Shown piece after piece: positions 1-8,950 of a stretch of DNA of 10,299 nucleotides (position 1 is its first letter; every line of letters begins with the position of its first letter). A model generated the notes under the pieces. The model saw only the letters and a list, made by a program, of their open reading frames with translations. It was not told the origin of the DNA and did not search any database. The stretch is from Phlegmacium glaucopus (lineage: Eukaryota > Basidiomycota > Agaricomycetes > Agaricales > Cortinariaceae). The DNA lies in assembly GCA_015039465.1 (NCBI GenBank), contig MU130309.1, forward strand, positions 1-10,299, in the 5' to 3' direction. Position numbers and translations under genes: made by a program.

Positions 1-2
1 AC

Positions 3-272
3 CTATTGGAGAGCATAGTCATTACTACAGTCAATGGAGACCACACAACTTACAAACTCAGAGGGGTAATGTATCACCTGGATAATCACTTTACAGCACG
101 CTTCATATCGGAGTCTGGTTGTGTGTGGTATCATGATGGAATCTCCACAGGCTGGCAAATGGTGCCTGAAGGCAGCATTGCCAACATACTGGACTTAGGG
201 ATGTGTCAATCACAAATTGCAACCTGTGGTATTTATGTAACTTCCTGTGAGAACTCGGATCTGCCGTGCTGA
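3..272 (+). CDS. C-terminal fragment of a protein with a ubiquitin-hydrolase-like His box (5' end outside window)
   Basis: The frame is open to the left edge and ends in TGA at 270-272, so this is the last ~90 residues of a longer protein or exon. It contains YKLRGVMYHLDNHFTARF followed by CVWYHDG. That layout (hydrophobic strand, H-[FY]-T-A, then W-[YH]-x-D about 14 residues on) resembles the catalytic His box of ubiquitin C-terminal hydrolases (GHY-T/S-A ... WY..D). In agaricomycete genomes, similar short C-terminal domains with a final 'A-x-Y' strand occur on large proteins in repeat-rich regions; that recollection is from general knowledge and unchecked here. The Cys box would lie upstream, outside the window, so activity cannot be judged. 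It faces the minus-strand pseudogene tail to tail, with 642 bp between them. The codon pattern and the well-formed motif support a real coding end. The alternative is a fragment of a decayed transposon-borne gene. Confidence 0.6.
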   Translation, partial: LLESIVITTVNGDHTTYKLRGVMYHLDNHFTARFISESGCVWYHDGISTGWQMVPEGSIANILDLGMCQSQIATCGIYVTSCENSDLPC

Positions 273-914
273 AGGCAACGGCCCACTCAAACCAGTCACA
301 TTTATTACTCACGAATTTTAGTGTAGCAAGTCTCAAATTTTGGTAAAAGTTGAGACGTGAGTTCATTCGTTTACTATTTTAATTACTTCGTCTAACATCT
401 ACCTAGTCACTATTTCATTGCTCTAGGTATAATAATTAATATACAACTTTTAACAAAAGTTGAGACTCACTATTTCATTGCTCTAGCTGCGAAATATTCC
501 AACATAGTGGGGAATTAACGCAAAACTGTTGGTCTTTATAAGTAAATGGCTTCGGGGTTCCATTTGATGCCCTACAGCTATATGGGAAAGTTTGCAGGTC
601 TTTCCTGCACCTGTAGGCCAGTCGTTCCTCTATAGGAACCTGTCACCTCGCCAATTACTTATCCATCCATCCATCCATGCTATATTTTGTTTCAGTTAGG
701 GAGCTTTAGGGACGACCCGTCACACAGTGACTCACACTATTACAATCGAAAACAAGTACAATTCATATTATGAATGAAGTGACACGAGGACCATTGAATT
801 AAAACTTAAGTGCTATCACTTTGAAAATCTTCTTCCTGCAACTGGATGAAATTGACTATCTGCGGTGTTCTAGAATAAATGATTCATGAGCACTGCAAAG
901 GCCTGTGAATTTCT
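273..914. other. Gene-free spacer with short repeats
   Basis: No supportable gene. It is AT-rich, with a 20-bp direct repeat (TCACTATTTCATTGCTCTAG at 407-426 and 467-486), a 12-bp word AAAAGTTGAGAC at 345-356 and 455-466, and a short stem GTCTCAA/TTGAGAC (330-336 with 350-356). A small ATCC/CCAT microsatellite lies at about 661-678. It separates the 3' ends of two convergent genes, so it would hold both 3' untranslated regions; no clear polyadenylation signal can be singled out. Confidence 0.6.
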
Positions 915-3888
915 TTAAGTATATACATACATTACGGATGAAATTGTTGTATCTTCCAAATCTTGCGGACTTGTAGGTCTGTCGTCGGCAGACCAGTAAC
1001 CCCAGGGTTGTGAACCGGGCGGAAGAGAGTAAAAGTAAAGGTGCTCCATTGGGGCAACTGCTTCATCACTAAAAACGATTTTCGATCCCGAAGGATGATC
1101 AATAGTTCCAGTAACTACAGAGACTAAGTTGAAGATCAAAATTTGAAATTGAAGCCGCACTGACTCATGATCAAATCAGAAACCTGTATCTGATGTTTGT
1201 CTCCGTATGACTGGACAATAGACGGTGCAATGCTGAGAAAGAACTTGAACGCCAGCACACTATCTGCCAAATTTTGACTATTGCAACGCCGGTCAACAGT
1301 TGCAAAGCGCGTGTTGTGAAATTCAAATCTGACCCAGATAGTAACAGCCCCAAGAAGTTAGCATATTTTAACCTGATAAATAAGAACTGACTGACTGAGA
1401 AACTCCATTATCGAATATTTTCATTTGGGCAGAAACATCTGGGTACGTGATGAACTCATCTTCCATAACAATGGGGGTGTAGTTCGGTTTGACATATCTT
1501 GAGAGTTGAATAGAAATACAAACTCTTCTCCTCGAACATAGCCCACATCATATAGCTTAACTCCCCAATATATGGATGGATGAAATGGTGTTCCATGCTG
1601 AGCACCTTTGATAGACAGAACTGCCTCCCTTATTTGAGGGAACGGAAGAGGTTGAGGTTGAATTGCTACGAGCTCAGTTAGATTAGATATCCTTTCTTCA
1701 AAGGCCTGGAACTCCATAGATTCGTTCCAAGCCACAAGTCGTAGAAGTATTCGAAGATGAGAAAATTGCCGTTTCTCTCCAACCGCTGTAGAAAATATCA
1801 GACAGTTTTAAATGTTCGGATTTGAACAATTATCACCAGCCCAGCTGTTGTGAAAACCCACCCCATGGCCCCCAAAAAGAAACTATTGAATTTTCGTCGG
1901 TCTCACGAATGAAAGAGACATAAACACCCTCACATCATCCATGAAATAGAAGACTTGGCTATTCAACACACGGAATTGTTCAACCCTGTCTAATTTGAAG
2001 ATTGTTGAGGGGCATGATCAACCAGGTTCCGTCCAATTATAGCACAATTGTTTCCGTCAACAAGGATATTCGAGGTCTGTATCGAAGTTTAGCACTGTGC
2101 CATTGAATAAGACGTCAAGCCTACATTCATGCAGTCAGTTAGCTCTTGAGAATCGAGGCAGAATCGGCTAGCTAAATAGTGTACTCCAGACTGGAAGCCA
2201 TCAGTTGGGTCAGAGTGTTTATGTCGTAATAAACCCTCACAAAGATTCCCGCCACCTGTATCATGATGAATGATCCACAGCTGTAAAATCACTAAAGAGC
2301 AGGCTTACATTAACTAATGCATCAGTAATTGAAGCACTAGCATCTTTTGATCCAAAGCTATGAGTCAGAACGTGTTGTATATTAACGTCTGTTGCTAGTT
2401 CCAATACGTAACATTCAGTGTTCGTTCACAGATTCAAACGGGATCGCGTACCTCCGGTTAAAACAATAAATAGCCCACTGGATCCAGGGGTTGATCTTCC
2501 CAAGAACTGTACCAGGAAGGGATGGCTGTCAAGGGCTCACGGTCTAAGTGCAAAATTCCAAGAATACGCTGGGGCTCGCGAGTATTTCCTCACCTCATGC
2601 CTTTCCATACGTTTAGTTCGTGCTTAAACTCCTAATAGACAGACAGCTGAGTATTGTAGTTGCAGGAGACGAAGTAAAACAACCTTGATCGCTGACATAT
2701 TGTGTTCATCATATTTTTTCCATAAAACGGGTTTTCCATCCTCTACTATCTCTGCATGATAGATTTGCCTGTGGCGAAAACATTTTGTTTGAAATACTTT
2801 GGTGCACACTAGGGCTGCCAACCGGCCCCGTCCTGGACGGTTCACGGGTACCGTCTCACGGTGATGGATGCCGACCCGACGAGATTCAAAACTTGAATAT
2901 TCACGGCCGTGTTTCAACGGTCCGTGAACCGTCTTTACCCGTCTCAAGACGGCCGTGGACGGCCGTACACGGGTAGCGGGTGTATACTGAACGAGAAATG
3001 CAAAAAAAGTCAATTTATTCAAAAATTGTGTTAATATTTCCCTCTCAAATAAATCTGGGAAGTCAGGGGAGCTATTCTCCGACCTATTTACACCAATTAT
3101 TAGTGCTAAAAAACAAATTAAATATAAATTAAATTAAATATTTGGCTTCAGTCCCAACAATTTGGTCATCAACCAGCTTAATTGTGGGTTTCATAGAATT
3201 TTTATTCCAGATTACATATTCTGTAGCTTTGTAGACATTTTTAACTGTGCGAATATTTCAAGTAAAATGAATTTTCTCCTTGTTTTACCGTGTACGGCCG
3301 TCACGGCCGTCTTTATACCGTACCCGACCCGACCGACCTTTGGATTTCAAAAAAGACGGCCGTCTGTACACGGACCATCACCCGTCACTGGGTTGATTTT
3401 AGACGGCCGTCCCCGTGGACGGGACGGTTGGCAGCCCTAGTGCACACAATGCTACCATGCTGGAAGGATTTCACCTGCGATGTTTTGTCAGTTTTGAAGA
3501 GTTCATTGTAAAATAAGTTGAATTTGGGTACATCGTCGACATTTCGGGACATTCGCGACTGGGAGTTTCCGAGAATGCGATCAGCATCCAGCATTTCACC
3601 CGCCATCCTTGGAGGAGGATAGAAAATGTTGACAATCTAGTAAACAATTCCATTACTGCATGAATTCGGACCGAAAAGAACGGAGTGTATTACGTGATCA
3701 CCCTGGATTTCAGTGAATGGTCCATGCGCAACGAAATGGTGCGCTCCTTGGAAAAAGGTAGTCATCTGGGCCGTATCTTGTTGGCCTTCGGATCCTTCAC
3801 AAACTTCTCCGGAGACGGCGGATGAAGGGACGAAGGAACTACTATCCTTTCTTTCTTTCTTGAGTAGACTTTCGAGAAGATTGTTCAT
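915..3888 (-). pseudogene. Broken multi-exon kinase-like gene, split by a hAT miniature element
   Basis: Minus-strand exon-like pieces, listed 5' to 3'. (1) 3888-3657 starts at an ATG and has MTTFFQGAHHFVAHGPFTEI, like the N-terminal 'FF.GAH.F...G.F..I.GD' segment common in agaricomycete proteins, then a 49-nt intron (3656-3608). (2) 3607 to about 2640, interrupted by the element at 2810-3439; beyond it comes RQIYHAEIVEDGKPVL, resembling the start of a kinase N-lobe. (3) About 2540-2452: HPFLVQFLGRSTPG and FIVLTGG, like the HP-hydrophobic strand of kinase-like folds. (4) 2388-2309. (5) About 2280-2090, then NILVDGNN near 2060. (6) 1785-1421: FSHLRILLRLVAW to KLYDVGYVRGEEF. (7) About 1290-1190: LADSVLAFKFFLSIAPSIV. 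(8) About 1120-915: FYSLPPGSQPWGYWS, then stop. Defects: the insertion; the exon 1-2 junction does not keep frame; a frame change near 2115; and stops between pieces 5 and 6. Kinase relationship is inferred from pattern only; no intact HRD or DFG triad was seen. Confidence 0.6.
2810..3439. mobile_element. Non-autonomous hAT-like element (630 bp) with perfect 8-bp target duplication
   Basis: The ends are inverted: TAGGGCTGCCAACCG at 2810 and its complement CGGTTGGCAGCCCTA ending at 3439. The flanks are an exact 8-bp direct duplication, GTGCACAC at 2802-2809 and 3440-3447. An 8-bp duplication and a TAGGG terminus are hallmarks of the hAT superfamily. No transposase is encoded, so it is a miniature non-autonomous element. 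The GC-rich subterminal regions hold seven copies of the palindrome ACGGCCGT (2903, 2949, 2959, 3294, 3303, 3356, 3403), three on the left and four on the right, around an AT-rich core. Such subterminal words are often transposase-binding sites in hAT elements (inference here). It lies within a coding exon of the minus-strand pseudogene. Confidence 0.93.
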
Positions 3889-4649
3889 GGTAGTAAAGAC
3901 AATTTGGAAGCAGTCGATGATCAGAGTAGAATCTCTCCTTGATAGTGTGTGATAAAAGGGGGGAAAGAGGTCAAAGCACTCCCAGAACTTTTGTCTCCAC
4001 TGGCCTCTATCACTATTATTGCTCACAAGATGTCTTTAAGTCGATCGGATCTGCCATACTTGAATCTCGGATTCTGGGATTTATCTACGGAAACTTAAAT
4101 CAATTCTCTTCTTGTCAGCGTGGGCTTCGTAGTAGTAGTACTTAATACTCACACCGTAAGGTTGTTCCCTCATGGACCCGGTACGGTGAAATTGTTTTTC
4201 AATTATAAACTGGTTCAGCTATTGTCAACCAAGGTGATTTCTCCGAGTAGGGCAGAATAATAAAACAGTTGTGATAAGAATTGCCTTGATTTTTCTAGCA
4301 GGGTGGGAGGAGGTTCCAAGCTCTTTCGTAGCATACTTCCGCAGTACCTCTGTTCTCGTCTCACAACATCCCAGGTGGTATGTCGAGAATAATACAGGCG
4401 TAAACGTGACAGAAATTATGCTGGCATGGAACCGTCCAAATGTTCCGACTTCCCTCAGACTGCCATTGGCAGTTAGCAATGATGAAACACACGGGTAGAT
4501 AACGACAGAATCTGGACAACCCCGAAGTAATAAAGAGTTGAAAATACCACATCAAGTTGATTCCAAAGAAAAAAATGAAATAGGTTGAAACCTGTTCGCG
4601 CCTTTGGTCAAAAACAGTTGACATAATTGTTTTACAGGTGTCAGGCATA
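3889..4649. other. Region upstream of the kinase-like pseudogene, no supportable gene
   Basis: This should contain the 5' flank of the minus-strand pseudogene. Overlapping open frames on both strands at about 4225-4500 (75 and 84 codons) have no recognisable motif, and neither has a convincing start or splice context. A TTTC-type microsatellite lies just inside the gene at about 3848-3861. I could not identify a TATA box with confidence. Confidence 0.4.
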
Positions 4650-4937
4650 TAGTGTTGCCGAAGTCCGGTTCAGTCCGGTTCTCTGCCATTTTTGGCGAAC
4701 CCTGAACTATCGGTCCAGTTCAGGCAATAGTCTGAACCTTGAACCTGGTTCTGGTCTGGTTCTCGGTTCTAAACCAAACTAATTACCATATAAGGCAAGC
4801 ATTCGGGCAAATTATGCCTCGTTGAACCTCAAAACAGGTTTGGTTCAGCCATGCTGTGAACTTTGAACCGAACTTTGGTCCGGTTCTCAAAAGTTCAGGT
4901 TCGAACTTCGGTTCAGAACCGGACTGCGGCAACACTA
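4650..4937. mobile_element. Non-autonomous hAT-like element (288 bp) with perfect 8-bp target duplication
   Basis: Terminal inverted repeats TAGTGTTGCCG (4650-4660) and CGGCAACACTA (4927-4937) are bounded by an exact 8-bp duplication, CAGGCATA, at 4642-4649 and 4938-4945. The interior is built from variants of the word CCGGTTC/GAACCGG and GGTTCAG, in both orientations, so the whole element can fold on itself. It has no coding capacity; open frames inside are by-products of the repeated words. The 8-bp duplication and TAG terminus point to hAT. Confidence 0.92.
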
Positions 4938-5152
4938 CAGGCATACCAAATGATAATTCTAAAAGACCCAAAGACTGGGTCGTACAAGTCCAAAGAGACA
5001 TCAGGAAAATGACTCCGTGTCTGATCTGTCTTGTGACAGGCGCCTAAGACGAATTCAGACAGATTTGATGAATCTTGTAAAATCCATGTACCGTTCTGAA
5101 TAAGGCATGGATAGCTGTCACCAGTGCATCAGATGGTATAAGACATCAACAG

Positions 5153-5825
5153 TAGTGATGTTCCGGCCCGGCTTGGCCCAAAAGCCACGGCTTTGGCCTG
5201 GCTTCAGCCGGCTCCGGCCTCACAAAAACCTGGGCCAAGCCAAAGCCCCCAAAGCCGGCTCGGCCCAGGCCACGGCTTTTGACAGTACTTCTACATTTCA
5301 TTATGGTAACCCACGGAAATCAGATATTTGGATGGTATTAGTGATGTAGACTAATCAAATAATGACAGACTAAATATTCAAAGTTGATCACACAAGAGCT
5401 CTTTGAAAAGGGAATCTAAAGTGGTTCAATTGTTGGTTATGTAATCAAGAGCAGCTTTCGCTGCCATAAACATGACAGTTTAATTCTTTACGGACTGTAT
5501 CTTGCACACCAAAATTTATGAAAGTTATTTGGTTGTGTTTCAATGTGACATTTTTGTCACGGTCAGAACAAGATCCGAAGCGACGGCCATGAAGGGTGAC
5601 AAAAATGTCACTGTGATAACCAAATAACTTTCAGAATTTTCGGTGTGCATTCTAAGATGTAAGAAACTGTATAATAAATCCACATTACTAAAAAAATAAA
5701 TCTGGTGCTAAAGCCACGGCCTGAGCCGCCGGCTTTGGCTTTGAGCTATCCTGGGCTGGGCCAAAGCCATTCCTGGGCCGTCACCTATGGCCCGGCCTAA
5801 AATGGCTCGGCTTGGCACATCACTA
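5153..5825. mobile_element. Non-autonomous hAT-like element (673 bp) with 8-bp duplication (7/8)
   Basis: The ends TAGTGATGT (5153-5161) and ACATCACTA (5817-5825) are inverted, and the inner ends keep complementarity rich in GGCC/GGCTTGGC/AAAGCC words (5163-5280 and 5708-5815). Flanks are ATCAACAG (5145-5152) and ATCGACAG (5826-5833), an 8-bp duplication with one mismatch, implying an older insertion than the two to its left. The core carries a separate long hairpin (5504-5648). No transposase is encoded. It starts only about 200 bp after the preceding element. Confidence 0.85.
5504..5648. repeat. Long inverted repeat (hairpin) inside the 5153-5825 element
   Basis: The left arm begins GCACACCAAAATTTATGAAA and the right arm ends with its near complement, TTTCAGAATTTTCGGTGTGC. 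The arms also share CAAATAACTTTC/GAAAGTTATTTG. Next to the loop lie two copies of a 16-bp near-palindrome, GTGACATTTTTGTCAC (5545-5560) and GTGACAAAAATGTCAC (5596-5611), which are exact reverse complements of each other. The loop is about 35 bp. It may be a nested miniature element, but no clean target duplication was found around it, so it may equally be part of the host element. Confidence 0.8.
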
Positions 5826-5833
5826 ATCGACAG

Positions 5834-6269
5834 ATGCCAGACAATACGGGATTGCACCAGGCTACTAAGGTTCGGCTCTAGTATTTTGAGAACTGGGTTT
5901 GAACAGGTTTGAACCGAAATTTCTGTCAATATTTTTCTCTAAATTTTCCGTGCAGAATTGATTTGAAAATCTACAAAATATATTATTAGGCGCTAGACTC
6001 GACGTTTTGGGAGTCGGAGTTTGAAGAACTGCATTTACATGTTAAATAGTAACAAACATACATCGCAAGTAACAACACCAACGACGCCAACGACTCCCTA
6101 CTGGGGCAGTTATTTGGGAAGTTTTTTATTTTAATGCACGACAACAACACCCCGAGGTTTTTGCAGAGTTTTCATTTTCTTAGTTTACAATGACGAGCAT
6201 GATAGGCACTACTCTCCTCCTTGGGAGGTAATTTTTTTAATTTTTAATTTAATTCTAATATAATTTTTT
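5834..6269. other. AT-rich spacer, no gene seen
   Basis: No supportable coding region. At about 5868-5920 there are GGTTCGGCTC and GGTTTGAACCG words like those in the 4650-4937 element, possibly an eroded fragment of a related element, but no termini can be drawn. The rest is T/A-rich, with scattered CAACAAC/CAACGACG tracts leading into the following repeat. Confidence 0.45.
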
Positions 6270-6500
6270 TAGCTACAACAGAACAACAACGACAGTGAAT
6301 GAATGACAACAACAAACAAATGTCAATGATGAATGAACGATGATTGCAAACAAATGACAAATGAACAACTAACAAACAAAGATGAATGAACGAGTGGACA
6401 ACAACAAATGAACGATGAACACGGCAAATGAATGATGAATGAACAAGTCAACAATGACAAATGAACGAGTCGACAACGACAAATGAACGATGAACAAACC
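6270..6500. repeat. Degenerate tandem repeat of AATGAACGATGAAC-like units
   Basis: About 230 bp built from variants of ACAAATGAACGATGAAC, GAATGATGAATGAAC and ACAACAACGACA. Exact copies include AAATGAACGATGAACA at about 6407 and 6481. The strand bias is strong: the plus strand is almost free of T except in ATG. Open frames in the minus strand here, rich in Ser, Phe, Ile, Cys and His, are by-products of the repeat and not genes. It is a slippage-derived cryptic repeat. Confidence 0.85.
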
Positions 6501-6544
6501 ACTGGGGTGAATGAAGCTGTCCAAAGCCTGTGACGTGACTGACA

Positions 6545-6564
6545 TCCGTGCAAATTTGCACGGA
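6545..6564. repeat. Perfect 20-bp palindrome
   Basis: TCCGTGCAAATTTGCACGGA equals its own reverse complement and is followed by two GGCACGG-like words (about 6568-6581). It could be a regulatory dyad or the core of an eroded miniature element. Context does not decide. Confidence 0.8.
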
Positions 6565-7881
6565 CATGGCACGGATGGCACGGCCTTTTATAGTTATCCA
6601 ATCATTGTGGAAGGTATGAGTATGATCATCCTTTTCGTTGCCCTTTGACCATATCCGCCTGTCTCTTGCTAAATGCACACAGTAGTCTCGTTGTACGGTT
6701 TCTTAGATATTTGACATACAAGTACAGATTAGCACCCACACTTGAATGGCACAAGACACATATGGCCAGGCCCCATGCCGATCATGGGAATTAAGTACTA
6801 ACACCAAAGCGACAGAATTACAGAAAATCACTGAGCAACAGGATACGAGAGGGGAGAATTTGTACGTAGTACATACTCAGCAGGTAATATGCACCTGTCC
6901 TTGGGTAGGTACTTTCTTCTGTTTCATAGATTGGTTTGAACATCAAATGAGACACAGCAGCTGTCATATAAACCTCTCAAGCTTGTATATGAGAGGTCAG
7001 AACAGCAAAATTGACTTGGGGAACGGGGCCGTAACAGAAAAAGAAAGGATGAGGGTTCTTCCACAGGAGAATGAACAGATCGCCGGTATCCGCCAGAATC
7101 CCACAGTGGTTATTAACAACAATGGTGGCAAGAGAGGGCATAAATGCTGTCCGATTCATGGAACTGACTCTGGGGGGTTCTGACTCCTGAGAGAAAAAAA
7201 GGCGATTCCAAAGCGCGTAATGGACATCATTATTCTGATCTCCAACAAATCTAGAGTTTAACTCGGATTAATATGGAATGAATCTGTGAGGGTTCACATG
7301 TTCACAACTGGCAGATCAGAGCTGCTCAAATGTTAGCCTATTGTTTACATAAAGCAAAGGTAAATAGAAGGAACCAGGTGGGTGTGAGATCTGCGGTACA
7401 ATATCATGAATGAATTAATCAGGGCCTTGGACAAAAGAGTGGGGCCAAAATTTGGCCAAAATGTGAAACAATAGTTATTAGTCACGCGGCGTCAGAGAGA
7501 GTTGCCCTGTCCCCCCTTCAGTTTCCATTTCCACAGATATTTAGGTCTTCCTATGAAGTCATACAGACCATGACGTTACGGTGTGTTTACCTGTCAAGTA
7601 ATTGCCGGTCACAACGGCACGGAAAGGTCCTTACTTGGTTCTTACTATATCGTAAGGAACCTTACTTGGTCTGCATGTACATATACTGATAGTCTGTCAA
7701 ATATAGCACTGATCTAAAACTAAGTACAACTGTATATTTACTTCCAATACACCTGGTGTCTTTTGACCTGGAAGGGATGTGTCGTGTTTCTCTGGAAATC
7801 ACGGAAATCAATATACTAGTAGAGCGCTTGAGTTGGAATCGAGAGTGCTATGTTTCGCCAACACTGATGTCCCCTGACCTG
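6565..7881. other. About 1.3 kb with no supportable gene
   Basis: Open frames of 145 codons (plus, 6746-7183) and 60 codons (minus, 6977-7159) overlap each other. Neither has a recognised motif, a good start context or a clear exon structure. A direct repeat CCTTACTTGGT occurs at 7629-7639 and 7660-7670. The right part should include the promoter and 5' region of the DUF1399-like gene, but no TATA box can be assigned with confidence. Confidence 0.4.
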
Positions 7882-7981
7882 AATGTTTTCTCTGTTGTGG
7901 TGGCTTTACCAGGTGAAAAGCTATAAAGAGTTGAATAAATCAAGAACAAAGAACTGTGGCCTCCAGCCTGTTTACCATACC

Positions 7982-8359
7982 ATGGATACAGCCGCGTTCA
8001 CTTCTATCAGCAGTCCAACCATTCCAGTCGATGATGTCAAGGCGCACATCCTCCTTATGATGTCTATCAGCAAACTACAAGAGACCATCGAAGGCAGACC
8101 AATTGCTGTCGATAACCAATCTGGCAAGTTGCTTCCTAGCCAAGAAACTGTGACCTATATTCAGAATGCCGTTCAATGCTTCCGTATGTGGTTGGATTAT
8201 CTGACAGTATCACCGTCCCCAGAGGGGGAACCTATTCCTCCACTTGATGTGCTGATGATATGGCACGCTTACATGCTGTCGCCGAGTATCTATTATCAGG
8301 ACTCAGGTATTGAGTTTCCTGTCTTGAAAACCTTGGGAGGAATGCCGTGGAACAAGATA
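7982..8359 (+). CDS. First exon of a GRDP-like (DUF1399) protein gene, read normally
   Basis: Start chosen at the ATG in ACCATGG (7982), which has a strong eukaryotic context. The frame is also open upstream to 7883, but that part looks like non-coding or a different exon (a TTACCAG/GTGAAAAG junction near 7912). The 126 residues include VDDVKAHILLMMSISKLQ near the N-terminus and PPLDVLMIWHAYMLSPSIYY near residue 95. The latter is the first 'PP-[LV]-D-[VI]-x-x-x-W-H' signature of DUF1399/GRDP-like proteins, common in agaricomycetes; cellular function there is not established. The exon probably ends at 8359, where GTAAGC gives a donor; reading on gives a stop at 8372-8374. The remaining exons are missing on both real strands, but appear in mirror orientation further right (see 8797-10049). 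Confidence 0.75.
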
Positions 8360-8796
8360 GTAAGCCACAATTAGCCTCCAGTAACGACGACCAGTAGCTG
8401 AAACCTGCGATTGTTTAGGCAGCACGCATTGAAGACCACACTTGTTAGGGGACACCCGACTTTAACCCAAACCTCAACTCTAGAATCATACACCCCACCT
8501 TTCCGACGACCTCCGACCTTCCGTCCAACTCCGCTTCCGTCACCGGTTGACTCCGGAATCCCGTAGTTCCGCTCCGACTCCGGTCCTCCGATTCTGTCGG
8601 TCTAACGGGGTGAACAACTATATCTGGTAGACAACTTGAACCTACTTCATTCCTAGATCTAGTACGTTTTTCTATTTAACTTTGAATTTACCTATACTAA
8701 ATTTTATGATAAATACTGATGTCTCGTACTACTCGGTAGATGTATTATGATGTGTTGTGAGGTTGTGATACCGTACAATATCCAACAGGTATAAAC

Positions 8797-8942
8797 AATA
8801 CTGAGTTTTAGTCCCAAACGACTACACCGGGTAACATACCCCTTCTCCAGAACCTCTTACGGACGTTCAACGACTAACCGGTAACGTACCAGAACCACCT
8901 AAAGATACCGACCCCCAACCGAGGTCGTAGAAGGTTTCTCCT
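8797..8942. pseudogene. Mirror-read last exon E with stop codon (read 8942 to 8797)
   Basis: Read right to left without complementing. The acceptor is TACAG ending at 8943. The frame joins exon D exactly (T + TC = Phe) and continues FLFGRCWSQPPAIEI, then MANQQLAGILQDLFPIQW, ending in TAA at 8799-8797. The Cys-containing stretch after the DHND region fits the place where family members have a 'Y-x-x-C-G-C' segment, but the C-terminus itself is not conserved enough to prove identity. The intron before it (9405 to 8943, 463 nt) is long because it contains the element at 8951-9315. Confidence 0.6.
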
Positions 8943-8950
8943 GACATGTG

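Noticed and set aside
2785..2976. Open frames within 2785-3511 on both strands
   Set aside because: They arise from ACGGCCGT-type words of the hAT-like element and run through its ends.
4271..4498. 75-codon plus-strand frame (and an overlapping minus-strand frame)
   Set aside because: Some protein-like composition, but no motif, no splice or start support, and both strands are open here; left undecided and not called.
4856..5047. Frame rich in Phe, Gly and Asn within and beyond the 288-bp element
   Set aside because: Produced by the CCGGTTC/GGTTCGAA words and runs across the element boundary and target duplication.
6323..6678. Overlapping Ser/Phe/Cys/His-rich frames on the minus strand
   Set aside because: They are translations of the degenerate AATGAACGATGAAC tract and change frame without changing character.
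6746..7183. 145-codon open frame on the plus strand
   Set aside because: No recognised motif, mixed composition, overlaps a minus-strand frame, no clear start context; length alone is weak evidence in intron-rich fungal DNA.
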